A stretch of 64,000 bases of DNA from Neolewinella agarilytica. GTDB lineage: Bacteria > Bacteroidota > Bacteroidia > Chitinophagales > Saprospiraceae. A program made the translations under genes and the position numbers. The notes under the pieces were generated by a model that worked only from the letters and a program-made list of their open reading frames with translations, was not told the DNA's origin and ran no database searches. The stretch is from positions 124,001 to 188,000 of the forward strand of contig NZ_FOFB01000011.1 in assembly GCF_900110645.1 (NCBI RefSeq), written 5' to 3'. This document shows positions 26,111 through 34,445 of the stretch, piece after piece (position 1 is the first letter of the stretch; each line of letters begins with the position of its first letter).

Positions 26111-26491
26111 ATGGAACTCGACTACATAGGAAACGTGAACGCCTATGGCGAAAACATCGTGAGGCTCTATAATTTTAATAAAGATGAAGCCAGTAAACTC
26201 AGCGATCTAATTGAAAAGACGATCGTGAAGGGGAAGAAAAAACTAGACCTGTCACAGGTGGATTTCATTGAGCGGCGAAACTGTAATTTGATTCTGGGCA
26301 TCTACGAGTCTGACGAGGGCATATTCAGCGTGGATGGGGAGACTTTCTACTGCGCCTTAACCCTGGATGGCTACAGGCACATGCTGACGCTGCTGGCCCC
26401 GTTTTGCCAGAAGGACAGCAAGAGCCACCAGTATTTATACGACATTGATAATCCGACGGACTTTCTGTTATCTCCTGCAGGAACCTGGTAG
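26111..26491 (+). CDS. Conserved hypothetical protein
   Basis: This 126-residue soluble protein has no signal peptide or membrane span and I do not recognise a family. It starts 64 bp after the helicase stop on the same strand, so it may be cotranscribed. The middle contains a regular alternating stretch (KLDLSQVDFIERRNCNLILG) and the C-terminus is aromatic (SHQYLYDIDNPTDFLLSPAG). Codon use matches its neighbours. It is treated as real because it is compact, starts with ATG and occupies most of the gap. Confidence 0.6.
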   Translation: MELDYIGNVNAYGENIVRLYNFNKDEASKLSDLIEKTIVKGKKKLDLSQVDFIERRNCNLILGIYESDEGIFSVDGETFYCALTLDGYRHMLTLLAPFCQKDSKSHQYLYDIDNPTDFLLSPAGTW

Positions 26492-26854
26492 AGACGGATT
26501 CACCGCTCGTTAAACTTCCCCCTGCACCTGCGTCCGCGCCATAAAAAACCTCTCCCAGCGCTCAAAAAACCTAAATTTAGCAGGATGAATGCCGCTGATC
26601 ACATTGCACCCGTACATTTGGCAAGCTCAGTAAGATGATACTCAACCTTACGGAATCAAAGAATAGACCAAGCCGGAAGAAGTGGATTTTTGTGCAACGA
26701 ATCCTGTGAAATAAAAACAGGATTTTCAGGGAATTGAAAGTCCCTCCTCCTCCTCCTTCTCCTTTTCTCCTCCCACTCCTCCGGAAAAATGTGCCGCTTA
26801 GCGACTGAATGTGCTACGCAATCTAAGATTAGCACAATTCGTACCTTCCCTTCC
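26492..26854. repeat. Intergenic region with an LR-A copy and a polypyrimidine tract
   Basis: TGCACCTGCGTCCGCGCC at 26523-26540 is a full LR-A core with the flank GCTCGTTAAACTTCCCC. At about 26740-26782 lies a nearly pure C/T tract on the plus strand. No gene is supported; the open frame through here precedes the real ATG of the next gene. Confidence 0.75.
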
Positions 26855-27346
26855 ATGATCTACCCTACCTCCCACACCGACGCCGGCGCCAAATCCGCCC
26901 TTACCGATGAGTACAGCCGTGCCATAACGGAGTTGAAGACCGTGATTGCGGGGCTGGACGACGAAACCCTCTGCCGCATCGTTGACACAGAAACTAAGGA
27001 TGAGGATTGTCGGTCCATCCAGACCATCCTGACGCACGTGGTTAAAGCCGGCTATGGCTACGCCATTGCCGTCCGTAATTCGAAAGGAGAAGCCTTAGAT
27101 TACCCTTCCCGAATACAACTTCCTACGGCTGCTGCCTACGTAGCCGAACTTGACGCCATGATGGCCTACAATGAAGAACTCTTTTGGGACTATCCCGACC
27201 TGAAGCTGGAAGAATACGACCCTGTCAACAAAATCAAAGTCCGCTGGGGCCAACTCTATGATGTTGATCAGCTTTTCGAGCATGCGATTGTACACATCCT
27301 GCGGCACCGGCGACAGGTTGAAAATTTTCTGAAGAAAATGGAGTGA
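26855..27346 (+). CDS. DinB/YfiT-like four-helix protein
   Basis: This 163-residue protein fits the DinB superfamily, a four-helix bundle with three His metal ligands. The expected positions are in QTILTHVVKAGYGYA, in DQLFEHAIVHILRHRRQVEN (the helix-4 H---H-xR pattern) and probably one of the adjacent His. These proteins are thiol-dependent S-transferases or unknown. The ATG at 26855 is preferred because the frame upstream reads the polypyrimidine tract. The stop is directly next to the stop of the convergent oxidoreductase gene, with no spacer. Confidence 0.7.
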   Translation: MIYPTSHTDAGAKSALTDEYSRAITELKTVIAGLDDETLCRIVDTETKDEDCRSIQTILTHVVKAGYGYAIAVRNSKGEALDYPSRIQLPTAAAYVAELDAMMAYNEELFWDYPDLKLEEYDPVNKIKVRWGQLYDVDQLFEHAIVHILRHRRQVENFLKKME

Positions 27347-28498
27347 TTACAACTTCGTCCACTTCTCCGTCCCCTTACTGTTCTCCACCACCTTCTCGAC
27401 GAAGATCATGCCCCGCAGCCCGTCTTCCACGGTAGGGAAGTCGGTGTGCAGCGGATCGGGCGTAGTGCCTTCCAGGCGGGCGCGGACGCAGGATGCAAAG
27501 TTGCGGTAAATATTAGCAAAGCCTTCGAGGTAACCTTCGGGATGACCCGCCGGCACCCGGGTGTGAGCATTAGCTGCGTCTGATAGTGCGCCTACTCCCG
27601 TACGTAAATGTGTAGCGGGACCTTCATGCTGTTTTACAATCAATGTATTGGGCTCCTGTTGGTGCCATTCCAGGCCACCGGTTTCTCCCCATACCCGAAT
27701 GTTGAGTCCGTTCTCCTCGCCAACGGCGATCTGAGAGCAGTGCAGCACGCCCTTGGCACCGCCTTCCATGCGAAGCAGGATGTTGGCGTCATCGTCCAGC
27801 ACCCGGCCTTCCACGAAGGAGGTCAGGTCAGCGCAGACTTCCGTGATTTTCAATCCGGTGATGTATTCCGCCAGGTTCTCCGCGTGGGTGCCGATGTCTC
27901 CCATCGCTCCACCCATGCCGGATTTGGCGGGGTCTACCCGCCAGCCGGCCTGCTTGTGGTCCGTGTTTTCTTTTTTGGTGGCCAGCCAGCCTTGTGGGTA
28001 TTCCACTACGACTTTGCGAACCTTGCCAATGTCTCCGTTGGCCACCATCACCCGGGCTTGCTTTACCATCGGGTAACCGGTGTAGTTGTGCGTCAGGGCA
28101 AAGATCAAACCGGTCTCTTCCACCAGTTTTACCAGAATGCGGGCCTCGTCTACGTTAAACGTCACGGGCTTATCACACACCACATGAAAGCCATTTTCCA
28201 GGGCGAGCTTCGCCGGGCCGAAATGAACGTGGTTGGGCGTAACGATGGATACAAAATCCATGCGCTCCCCCAATGGTAGCTTCTTCTCTTCCAGAATCAT
28301 CTCCTCGTAGCTACCGTACACCCGGTTGGCGGGCAGGTAAAAATCCTCTCCGCTCAGGCGGCTCTTCTCCGGGTTAGAGCTAAAGGCTCCGCAGACTAAT
28401 TCGATCTGCTGGTCAATCGCTGCCGCAATCCGGTGAACACCACCGATAAAAGCTCCTCGGCCACCGCCGACCATTCCCATTCTTATTTTTCTTGACAT
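27347..28498 (-). CDS. Gfo/Idh/MocA family oxidoreductase
   Basis: This 383-residue NAD(P)-dependent sugar or cyclitol dehydrogenase-like protein has the N-terminal Rossmann motif MGMVGGGRGAFIGGVHR. It is followed by SIVTPNHVHFGPAKLALENG and CDKPVTFNVDEA, where Lys of the -KP- motif is the conserved active-site residue. The C-terminal half has GGAMGDIGTHAENLAEYI with the catalytic Asp/His pair. The C-terminal helix FASCVRARLEGTTPDPLHTD is encoded across an LR-A copy (27478-27500). The substrate is not defined. A structured repeat separates it from the ATPase gene upstream. Confidence 0.9.
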   Translation of the reverse strand: MSRKIRMGMVGGGRGAFIGGVHRIAAAIDQQIELVCGAFSSNPEKSRLSGEDFYLPANRVYGSYEEMILEEKKLPLGERMDFVSIVTPNHVHFGPAKLALENGFHVVCDKPVTFNVDEARILVKLVEETGLIFALTHNYTGYPMVKQARVMVANGDIGKVRKVVVEYPQGWLATKKENTDHKQAGWRVDPAKSGMGGAMGDIGTHAENLAEYITGLKITEVCADLTSFVEGRVLDDDANILLRMEGGAKGVLHCSQIAVGEENGLNIRVWGETGGLEWHQQEPNTLIVKQHEGPATHLRTGVGALSDAANAHTRVPAGHPEGYLEGFANIYRNFASCVRARLEGTTPDPLHTDFPTVEDGLRGMIFVEKVVENSKGTEKWTKL

Positions 28499-28517
28499 GA
28501 TCTCTTTTTATGGGTAC

Positions 28518-28607
28518 CTGCACGCTCCGCGTGCAGGATTTTTTTAATCTCTTTCAGGGTATCCGCATATTTCGATGCGGGAATTGTACTGCACGCGGAG
28601 CGTGCAG
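28518..28607. repeat. Two self-complementary 19-mers in inverted order around a hairpin
   Basis: CTGCACGCTCCGCGTGCAG at 28518-28536 is an 8-bp stem with loop TCC. Its exact inverse complement lies at 28589-28607, and CCGCAT/ATGCGG (28563-28580) folds between them. The first is followed by ATTTTTTTAATC. The whole could fold as three hairpins or one cruciform. It separates two minus-strand genes. Confidence 0.7.
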
Positions 28608-28612
28608 TAAGA

Positions 28613-30166
28613 CTACCGTCTTTTATTAATGCCCAATACGCCCAGCAGCCCCCGCGTAAACTCCCGCGCAACCGTACGCCCGATCTGTCGGGTCGTTGTA
28701 TTGCTCATGATGGTTTCCAGCATGGATTTCTCCTTGCGGCGAGAGCGAGAAGACGTCTTTTTAGCCTTCGCCTTTTGCTCTTCCATCTCCGCTTTATGCT
28801 CAGCGGCTGCGGCGGCGTCCATCTTTTTTTGCAGCATCTCGTAGGCGCTGTCCCGATCAATTTCCTTATTGTATTTCTTGACGAGCGGACTGCTGTCAAC
28901 AATACTCTTGATCTCAGATTTGGTTAACACGTCCATCCGGCTCTCCGGTGCCCGTAGCATGGTGCGTACGAGCGGGGTAGGGCGGCCTTTCCGGTCAAGC
29001 GCCGTCACCAGGGCTTCTCCCGTTCCGAGTTCCGTTAACACAGTGTCGACATCGTAGTATTCCGTGATGGGGTAGTTCTCGCTGGCCAGTTTGATGGCTT
29101 TGCGGTCCTTAGCCGTAAAGGCACGCAGGGCGTGCTGCACTTTGAGTCCCAGCTGGCCGAGGATGTCGCTCGGAATGTCGGCCGGGTTCTGGGTGACGAA
29201 GATCAGCCCTACGCCCTTGGAGCGAATGAGCTTAATGATGGACTCCAGCTGGTCGAGCAGCGCGTCCGTTGCTTCCTCAAAGACCAGGTGAGCCTCGTCG
29301 ATGAAAACGACGAGTTTGGGCCGGTCCAGATCCCCCTCTTCGGGGAAGGTGGCGTAGACCTCCGCCAGCAGTTGCAGCATAAAGGTGCTGAAGAGCTTGG
29401 GCTTGTCCTGTACGTCCGTCAGTCGAATAATGGATACCATCCCGCGGCCGAGTTCATCAATGCGGGTAAGGTCTTCTACCTCAAAGCTGGTTTCTCCGAA
29501 AAACTGCTCCGCGCCCTGGCTTTCCAGTTCAACGATTTTGCGCATAATCGCACCCGTACTGGCGGAACTGATTCGGCCGTAGTCGGCCTCGATTTCTTTT
29601 TTGCCCTCACCGGTCAACCACTGAAGAATCTTGCGGAAGTCTTTAAGGTCAAGCAGTGGCAGATCATTTTCTTCTGCATACTTAAAGGCGACGGCTACAA
29701 TACCACTCTGGGTATCGTTCAGATCCAGCATCTTGGAGAAAAGGACCGGGCCGAACTCCACTACCGTAGCGCGAAGGCGGGCACCGGGCTCGTCGCTCAG
29801 TGTCAGTAACTCCACCGGGCTGGCGCCGGCGGTGAAGGGGTGACCGATGGCCGCGTGGCGCTCATCGATCTTCGGGTGGCCATCGCTGGCTACGGCGATA
29901 CCGGAGAGGTCACCTTTAATGTCCATTAGCAATGTCGGGACACCTTCTTTGCTCAATTGCTCGGCCAGAATCTGAAGCGTCTTGGTTTTACCCGTACCCG
30001 TAGCACCGGCAATCAGGCCGTGGCGGTTCAGGGTGCCAAGCGGAATGCGGACCAGGCTGCCCGTCAGGGTCTCTTCTCCGAGCATCGCTCCACCAAGCAC
30101 AAAGCTGGGGCCTTTAAAAGTGTACCCCTCTTCGATGGACTGACGGAATTGATCTTGGTTGGACAT
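28613..30166 (-). CDS. HerA-like/YjgR (DUF853) ATPase
   Basis: This 517-residue FtsK/HerA-type ATPase has Walker A GATGTGKT at 54-61, Walker B LVVFIDEAHLVFEE near 290 and the downstream sensor GVGLIFVTQNPADIPSDILG. The family-specific N-terminus (RIPLGTLNRHGLIAGATG) and the block GRGMVSIIRLTDVQDKPKLF match YjgR. The C-terminus is a coiled, Lys/Glu-rich tail (AEHKAEMEEQKAKAKKTSSR) ending in a basic helix. YjgR is cytoplasmic with no settled role; HerA relatives act with nucleases in DNA ends or defence. No NurA-like partner is next to it. GTTCAGAACAA lies at 30201-30211, 35 bp before the start. Confidence 0.88.
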   Translation of the reverse strand: MSNQDQFRQSIEEGYTFKGPSFVLGGAMLGEETLTGSLVRIPLGTLNRHGLIAGATGTGKTKTLQILAEQLSKEGVPTLLMDIKGDLSGIAVASDGHPKIDERHAAIGHPFTAGASPVELLTLSDEPGARLRATVVEFGPVLFSKMLDLNDTQSGIVAVAFKYAEENDLPLLDLKDFRKILQWLTGEGKKEIEADYGRISSASTGAIMRKIVELESQGAEQFFGETSFEVEDLTRIDELGRGMVSIIRLTDVQDKPKLFSTFMLQLLAEVYATFPEEGDLDRPKLVVFIDEAHLVFEEATDALLDQLESIIKLIRSKGVGLIFVTQNPADIPSDILGQLGLKVQHALRAFTAKDRKAIKLASENYPITEYYDVDTVLTELGTGEALVTALDRKGRPTPLVRTMLRAPESRMDVLTKSEIKSIVDSSPLVKKYNKEIDRDSAYEMLQKKMDAAAAAEHKAEMEEQKAKAKKTSSRSRRKEKSMLETIMSNTTTRQIGRTVAREFTRGLLGVLGINKRR

Positions 30167-30341
30167 GCTTGTTTACTTTCTTTGGTTGGCAAGGTAATAA
30201 GTTCAGAACAATCTTCGGTGAATTGCAACTGACAGACATTTCTTAAAACGGATGACTTTTTCAAAAGTCACCTGTGATCAGGTCGCAAGGCCCTGAGAAG
30301 AAGGCTAAAGCCCGGGTTTAGGCGTATGCAAGACCTAACCC

Positions 30342-31277
30342 TTAAACGATGTCCCGGAAATCAGGTGCTACGCTGTAGCAGTTTTTTAGCTTAAAGTATT
30401 CTACCAACCGAAAGACATTCGAATGATGACTGCCAATAAAAACCTGGGCATTACGTGCGAGTTCAATGTCCACTATGAATCTTACGGTGTCCTGGTAAAT
30501 TACCTCCTTCGGTTGTCGGTTGAAGGTGCGCTGGTCGTGGCCCCGTACGTTGGACGGGGTGTTCGTGAGGAGTTGATACTCCGGCAGGGCATCTTGTAAT
30601 TCTTCAAAAGCGCGGTAGTCATCACAAAGTACCAGAACTGTAGGCGTGCTTAGCTTAAGGGCTTTCAACCTTTCGGCGTAGACTGATACCGCGTAATGAA
30701 TATCTTCCCCCGTAGCGATTTTATCGCCTCGCCGGATGTGCAGGCAGGCGTATTTACCCGCTATTCGGCTTTGCTCAATTTCCTTTTGTATGGTCTGCTT
30801 TGGCCGCCAAAGGGATAAGAGAAATTGATGGAGCGAGGATTTCAGCGCTACCGGATCTTTCATCATTTGCTGTCGCCCTGCCTCTCGGGCTTGCCCGAAA
30901 AGGGGAAAGAAAAGGAAGATGTGCCTTCCTGCGATGGTTTTCAGTACAGACTTAAACACGACGTGTTTACCGCTGAGGTTTCTGTCCCAGACAGACGGAT
31001 AATCATTCAGGTAAAGCCCGCCTTTTACCGCCAGGAAAATCAAACCGTTGACGGCCCGCAATCTCGTTGAGTCCAGGCTTGAGTGCCACAAAGGGCTGGG
31101 CTCAAAGTAATCTTCCCAGCCACGATCAACGCCTGCATTCCAATGCTGGCTATTCAGGACGAACACAGGTGGCTCCGGCTTACTCTGGTCCTTAGCGTAC
31201 TGTAGCGCAAAAAGCAAATTGTTGATTTCTGAGCCAAACCCTCGGCCGGTAAGCATGTAATGAAAAACCGGAGTCAT
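30342..31277 (-). CDS. Fucosyltransferase-like (GT23/NodZ-type) glycosyltransferase
   Basis: This 311-residue protein contains CLHIRRGDKIATG, matching the H-x-RR-x-D motif I of alpha-1,6-fucosyltransferases, and a C-terminal FIGSHHSNVFRLVEYF that parallels their G-(T/S)-x-S--V-R motif III. The N-terminal GRGFGSEINNLLFALQYA is the donor-side G-rich start seen in fucosyltransferase folds. It lacks the coiled-coil and SH3 of eukaryotic FUT8. Its probable role is adding fucose or a related sugar to a surface glycan. It starts 4 bp after the stop of the nuclease gene upstream? No: the nuclease is 5' in the minus direction (starts at 32189, stops at 31281), so the two form a tight pair. Confidence 0.7.
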   Translation of the reverse strand: MTPVFHYMLTGRGFGSEINNLLFALQYAKDQSKPEPPVFVLNSQHWNAGVDRGWEDYFEPSPLWHSSLDSTRLRAVNGLIFLAVKGGLYLNDYPSVWDRNLSGKHVVFKSVLKTIAGRHIFLFFPLFGQAREAGRQQMMKDPVALKSSLHQFLLSLWRPKQTIQKEIEQSRIAGKYACLHIRRGDKIATGEDIHYAVSVYAERLKALKLSTPTVLVLCDDYRAFEELQDALPEYQLLTNTPSNVRGHDQRTFNRQPKEVIYQDTVRFIVDIELARNAQVFIGSHHSNVFRLVEYFKLKNCYSVAPDFRDIV

Positions 31278-31280
31278 TGA

Positions 31281-32189
31281 TTAGCGCACGTTGTTCCAGC
31301 TATTGACTCGTTTATCGTACTTCTTCTTGCTGAAGGGCCATAAGTCCGGATTGCCAATGGCTTCCAACTGTTTTTCCTGATCCGCAGGCATCAGCTCGGA
31401 GAAAAAATTGATGCCGGTGATACTCTCCACTTCATCTACACTCATGGCGTATTTAGGCAGCGGGTCAAAGCTGATCTCGTTCGGGATGACGAAGCCAATG
31501 GCTTTTTGCTCGGGGTCGTCCAGGTCGAGCAGGACTTTGTAATAGGCCGCCGGGATGGCAATCCGGTTATTCCGCCCAATCGTTCCTTTGGGGTCTTCGG
31601 TCATCACCGGGCCGGTAACAACGTAGAGCCGTTTGAAGCGGTTGGCCCAATCACGGGTAAGCTCTTCCAGCTCCCGCCAAACGCCCTGGTTGAACTGCCG
31701 GGCCTGGGGGCTGATGTTAGACATGTAGAAGGTTTCCTTGGCCATCGCCGGGTTCCAGGCAAAGTCAGCGAAGGGGGCCAGGTGACCCCGGTCGTAGCCG
31801 GAGCCCCGATAGTCATTGTCAGTAGCGGACTGTGTTCGTACTTCAGGGTCTGACTTGAAGTCTCTGGGCCGCTTACTCCATTCCTGCTGGAGGTTCTTGC
31901 GCTCGAGCACGTAGGCAACCCATTCGGCTTGTTCCCACTCTTCGTCATAACTAAGGGTGAAGCCATCGCGTTTGATTACCTGCCCGCGGGTACCCGCGGG
32001 AGCTACATAATCCTCGCCAGCGTAGTCAATCCGGTCATCGGCGGAATTTTCCTCTCCGGTCATACCGCCAAAGTTGCCAAAGGCCCAGACCAGGGCCGCG
32101 ATGATAGCCCCGAAGATGCCAACTTTTGCAATGGTGCCGCCAGAGGCAGGCGTGCCCTGAGGCGTGTGGTTGCGACGTAGTTTTGCCAT
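31281..32189 (-). CDS. DNA/RNA non-specific endonuclease (NUC1 family), membrane-anchored
   Basis: This 302-residue sugar-non-specific nuclease has the active site YDRGHLAPFADFAWN, with the catalytic His in DRGH and Mg-binding Asn in MSNISPQARQFNQGVWRELE. The N-terminus is basic, then one membrane span (VGIFGAIIAALVWAFGNFGG), so the catalytic domain is periplasmic or on the surface. A perfect 18-bp palindrome, CCCGCGGGTACCCGCGGG at 31983-32000, lies within the coding sequence (PAGTRG). Its stop is 3 bp from the start of the glycosyltransferase gene, suggesting cotranscription. The role is nucleotide scavenging or extracellular DNA turnover. Confidence 0.9.
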   Translation of the reverse strand: MAKLRRNHTPQGTPASGGTIAKVGIFGAIIAALVWAFGNFGGMTGEENSADDRIDYAGEDYVAPAGTRGQVIKRDGFTLSYDEEWEQAEWVAYVLERKNLQQEWSKRPRDFKSDPEVRTQSATDNDYRGSGYDRGHLAPFADFAWNPAMAKETFYMSNISPQARQFNQGVWRELEELTRDWANRFKRLYVVTGPVMTEDPKGTIGRNNRIAIPAAYYKVLLDLDDPEQKAIGFVIPNEISFDPLPKYAMSVDEVESITGINFFSELMPADQEKQLEAIGNPDLWPFSKKKYDKRVNSWNNVR

Positions 32190-32518
32190 GGATGCGAAGG
32201 TAGGAAATTGATGGCTATACCGGCCACTACGCGCTCCCGGTCACCACGCACTCCCACGCGTGGGCGTCCTCATCGCGCGGAGCGCGCTGAGGACAATGAA
32301 TGGCCAACGAAAACGATGGGTTCCCTCGTCGACTACGTCAACTCCGTCACCCATCGCTACGGTAGGTGCCCCTCCGGGGCTATGTGTGCGTGGTATCCTT
32401 GCGAAAACACAATCGATCACTTCATTCCAATTAAGGTTAATCATCGTTAACACCCGCCAAACATCCTGACTGCCGCATTATATTTAGGTCGTCATCGACG
32501 CCAAAACCACACGCCACT
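32190..32518. repeat. Intergenic repeat: REP-like hairpins plus 77-nt family C element
   Basis: ACGCGCTCCC-type sequence at 32229 is followed by a long hairpin at 32267-32293 (TCCTCATCGCGC/GCGCGCTGAGGA). The 77-nt element follows at 32306-32382, starting AACGAAAACGATGGGTTCCC and ending CCCCTCCGGGGCTA. The same element lies at 35989-36065 with about 8 differences. No gene is present; open frames here are shadows of the repeat. Confidence 0.8.
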
Positions 32519-33466
32519 ATGAAAGTATTCCTTTTACCATTCCTGTTCCTTTGTTTTAGTGTAGGCCTCCTTGCCCAGAACTTCAGCTCCACCGATCCTG
32601 CCTACATCGAAAACGCCAAAGCCGGTGAAGCTGCCCTGAAGGGTGGGGAATACGATGATTGCCTGGCGTTCTACGCCACCGCCTTCGCCATCAAGCAAAC
32701 CAGCTTCCTGTCCACTTTGCGGGCTGCCGCCTGCGCGCACTCCGCCGGAAAGACGGAGATCCGCGACCAATACCTCGACAAAGCCTTCGAACTGAGCCCC
32801 GACGGCAGCAAGGGCATCTTCGAAAACTACGACGAGTTCGATTATTTGCGGGAGACCCCCTTCGCCCAAATGATACAGAGCCGCTTCCTCGCCGCTTTCC
32901 CAAATTTTAATCAGGATCTCGCCGATAAACTGGCCGAAATCCGCAAAACTGATCAGGAGCAACGGGGCCTCATGAGGGAGTATTCCGATAAATATGGGTG
33001 GGAATCTCCCCAAATGGATTCTCTCTGGAAAATACAGAACAGGTCAGACTCTTATAATACAGGATACATCACCGCAACCATTGAAATGATGGGCTACCCC
33101 GGCAAGTCAATTGTTGGCGATCAGGCCGGTACGGCTTTTCTCGTTATCCAGCACGCTGACTTACCCATACAGGAAAAATTCCTCCCCGTCTTACGCGAAG
33201 CGGCGGAAGCCGGGGAGCTAAGCTGGTCCTCCCTCGCCCTCCTCATTGACCGGGTCGAGATGCGTAACGGTCGCCCTCAGATATACGGTAGCCAGGTGAG
33301 CCGCGATAAGGAAACCAACGAGTACTTTTTCTCCGAAATCGCCGAGCCCCATAAGATTGATAGCATCCGCGCTACTGTCGGTCTTGGTCCCATCCAGCAA
33401 TACGCCGACAACTGGAATTTCACCTTCGATCCGGATAAGCACATTGCCCGGCATAAAAAGGAATAG
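32519..33466 (+). CDS. Exported DUF6624-type protein
   Basis: This 315-residue exported protein has signal peptide LCFSVGLLAQ, a TPR-like N-terminal part (NAKAGEAALKGGEYDDCLAF, AACAHSAGKTEIRDQYLDKA) and a C-terminal DUF6624 domain. That domain is recognised by LAEIRKTDQEQRGL, GYPGKSIVGDQAGTAFLVIQ, HADLPIQEKFLPVLREAAEA and RNGRPQIYGSQ. This combination is frequent in Bacteroidota; the function is unknown. It stands between two repeat-rich gaps. Confidence 0.75.
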   Translation: MKVFLLPFLFLCFSVGLLAQNFSSTDPAYIENAKAGEAALKGGEYDDCLAFYATAFAIKQTSFLSTLRAAACAHSAGKTEIRDQYLDKAFELSPDGSKGIFENYDEFDYLRETPFAQMIQSRFLAAFPNFNQDLADKLAEIRKTDQEQRGLMREYSDKYGWESPQMDSLWKIQNRSDSYNTGYITATIEMMGYPGKSIVGDQAGTAFLVIQHADLPIQEKFLPVLREAAEAGELSWSSLALLIDRVEMRNGRPQIYGSQVSRDKETNEYFFSEIAEPHKIDSIRATVGLGPIQQYADNWNFTFDPDKHIARHKKE

Positions 33467-33470
33467 CCCG

Positions 33471-33595
33471 GCCACCACGCGCTCCCGCGCGTGTACGGAC
33501 TCATCGCGCCCGGCGCGATGAGGGTGACCACGGAGTGGTCCAACACCCTTAGCCCCGGATGTAGCCGAGGGCGCAGCCCGAGGCGGAATCCGGGG
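33471..33595. repeat. Cluster of four hairpins after DUF6624 gene
   Basis: The cluster holds CACGCGCTCCCGCGCGTG at about 33477, an 11-bp stem CTCATCGCGCC/GGCGCGATGAG with one loop base at 33500-33522, GACCAC-GGA-GTGGTC near 33527, and CCCCGGAT/ATCCGGGG at 33553-33595 with inner complementarity. TAAAAAG follows. It may stop transcription of the upstream gene. Confidence 0.75.
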
Positions 33596-33665
33596 TAAAA
33601 AGATGAAGGATGTATCGTAAGTGGCGCAGAGCGACACCCCTTCCTGCATGGCTCCAAAACAAATC

Positions 33666-33685
33666 TTTGCACCCGCGGCCGCGCC
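33666..33685 (-). repeat. LR-A copy (reverse)
   Basis: TTTGCACCCGCGGCCGCGCC, with flank GGCTCCAAAACAAATC, lies 157 bp upstream of the NfeD gene. It includes a NotI-type palindrome. The remaining 33686-33842 holds no gene. Confidence 0.85.
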
Positions 33686-33842
33686 CCTTTCTTACTTTTC
33701 ATTATCTGATAAGGACTCCATTGGTTCCCTGCCCGATGCACTCCATCGACGAGCATCCCGCCAATCTCGACGAATGCCAAATTTTTAGCACAACGAAACC
33801 CCCTCGGCAAAACGTTATATTGGTGTTAAAACGAAACGCACC

Positions 33843-34385
33843 ATGATTGCCATACTTACCTACATTGCGCTTACCTGCGGCGTTATCCTGGTTACCTTGC
33901 TGGTACTATCCATTATCAGTGGTCTGGAGCTGGACTTCGACGTCGATTTGGACTTCGGAGACGCCGACGCAGATATTGACGGCGGTGGCGGGCTGGGTGT
34001 TATTAAGGGCGTGTTGGCTTTCTTCTCGCTCGGCTCCTGGGTGGTCAAGTTGTTCCTCATTTCACAGGTAGATCCCGTGCTGGCCTTCGTTGGGGGCGCG
34101 GCCGCAGGTGCAGTGGGAGTTTGGGTGTTGAGTATGATTCTTCGCTTCCTGCTCAGTCAGCAGGAGAATGTAAACTGGGCCACTGAAGACGCCTTAATGG
34201 AAGAAGGAACCGTATATCTCAAAATTCCCGCCGAGGGCGAGGGCCTCGTGCACATCCCCGTCCGGGGGCGCAAGCGCGAGCTCAAAGCCCGCTCGGCTGA
34301 CAATAAAGAAATCCCGACGGGAACTCCCGTCATCGTTGAAGATCTCGGCCCGGATGGCTCCATTGTGGTTACCCCAACCGAGTAA
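33843..34385 (+). CDS. NfeD/YqiJ-like membrane protein
   Basis: This 180-residue protein has an N-terminal span (TYIALTCGVILVTLLVLSII) and a strongly acidic loop of alternating D residues (LDFDVDLDFGDADADIDGGG). Two or three further spans follow (GVLAFFSLGSWVVKLFLIS, VLAFVGGAAAGAVGVWVLSM), then a soluble OB-fold end (GTVYLKIPAEGEGLVHIPVR to GSIVVTPTE). NfeD-type proteins partner flotillins, and a flotillin gene follows 60 bp downstream. The second span is encoded over an LR-A copy (34094-34112). The acidic loop may bind cations. Confidence 0.8.
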   Translation: MIAILTYIALTCGVILVTLLVLSIISGLELDFDVDLDFGDADADIDGGGGLGVIKGVLAFFSLGSWVVKLFLISQVDPVLAFVGGAAAGAVGVWVLSMILRFLLSQQENVNWATEDALMEEGTVYLKIPAEGEGLVHIPVRGRKRELKARSADNKEIPTGTPVIVEDLGPDGSIVVTPTE

Positions 34386-34445
34386 ACACCTATTACCCAC
34401 TAACCCTGTTCACACTACTCTTTCACGCATTAAACCCTTTTTACC

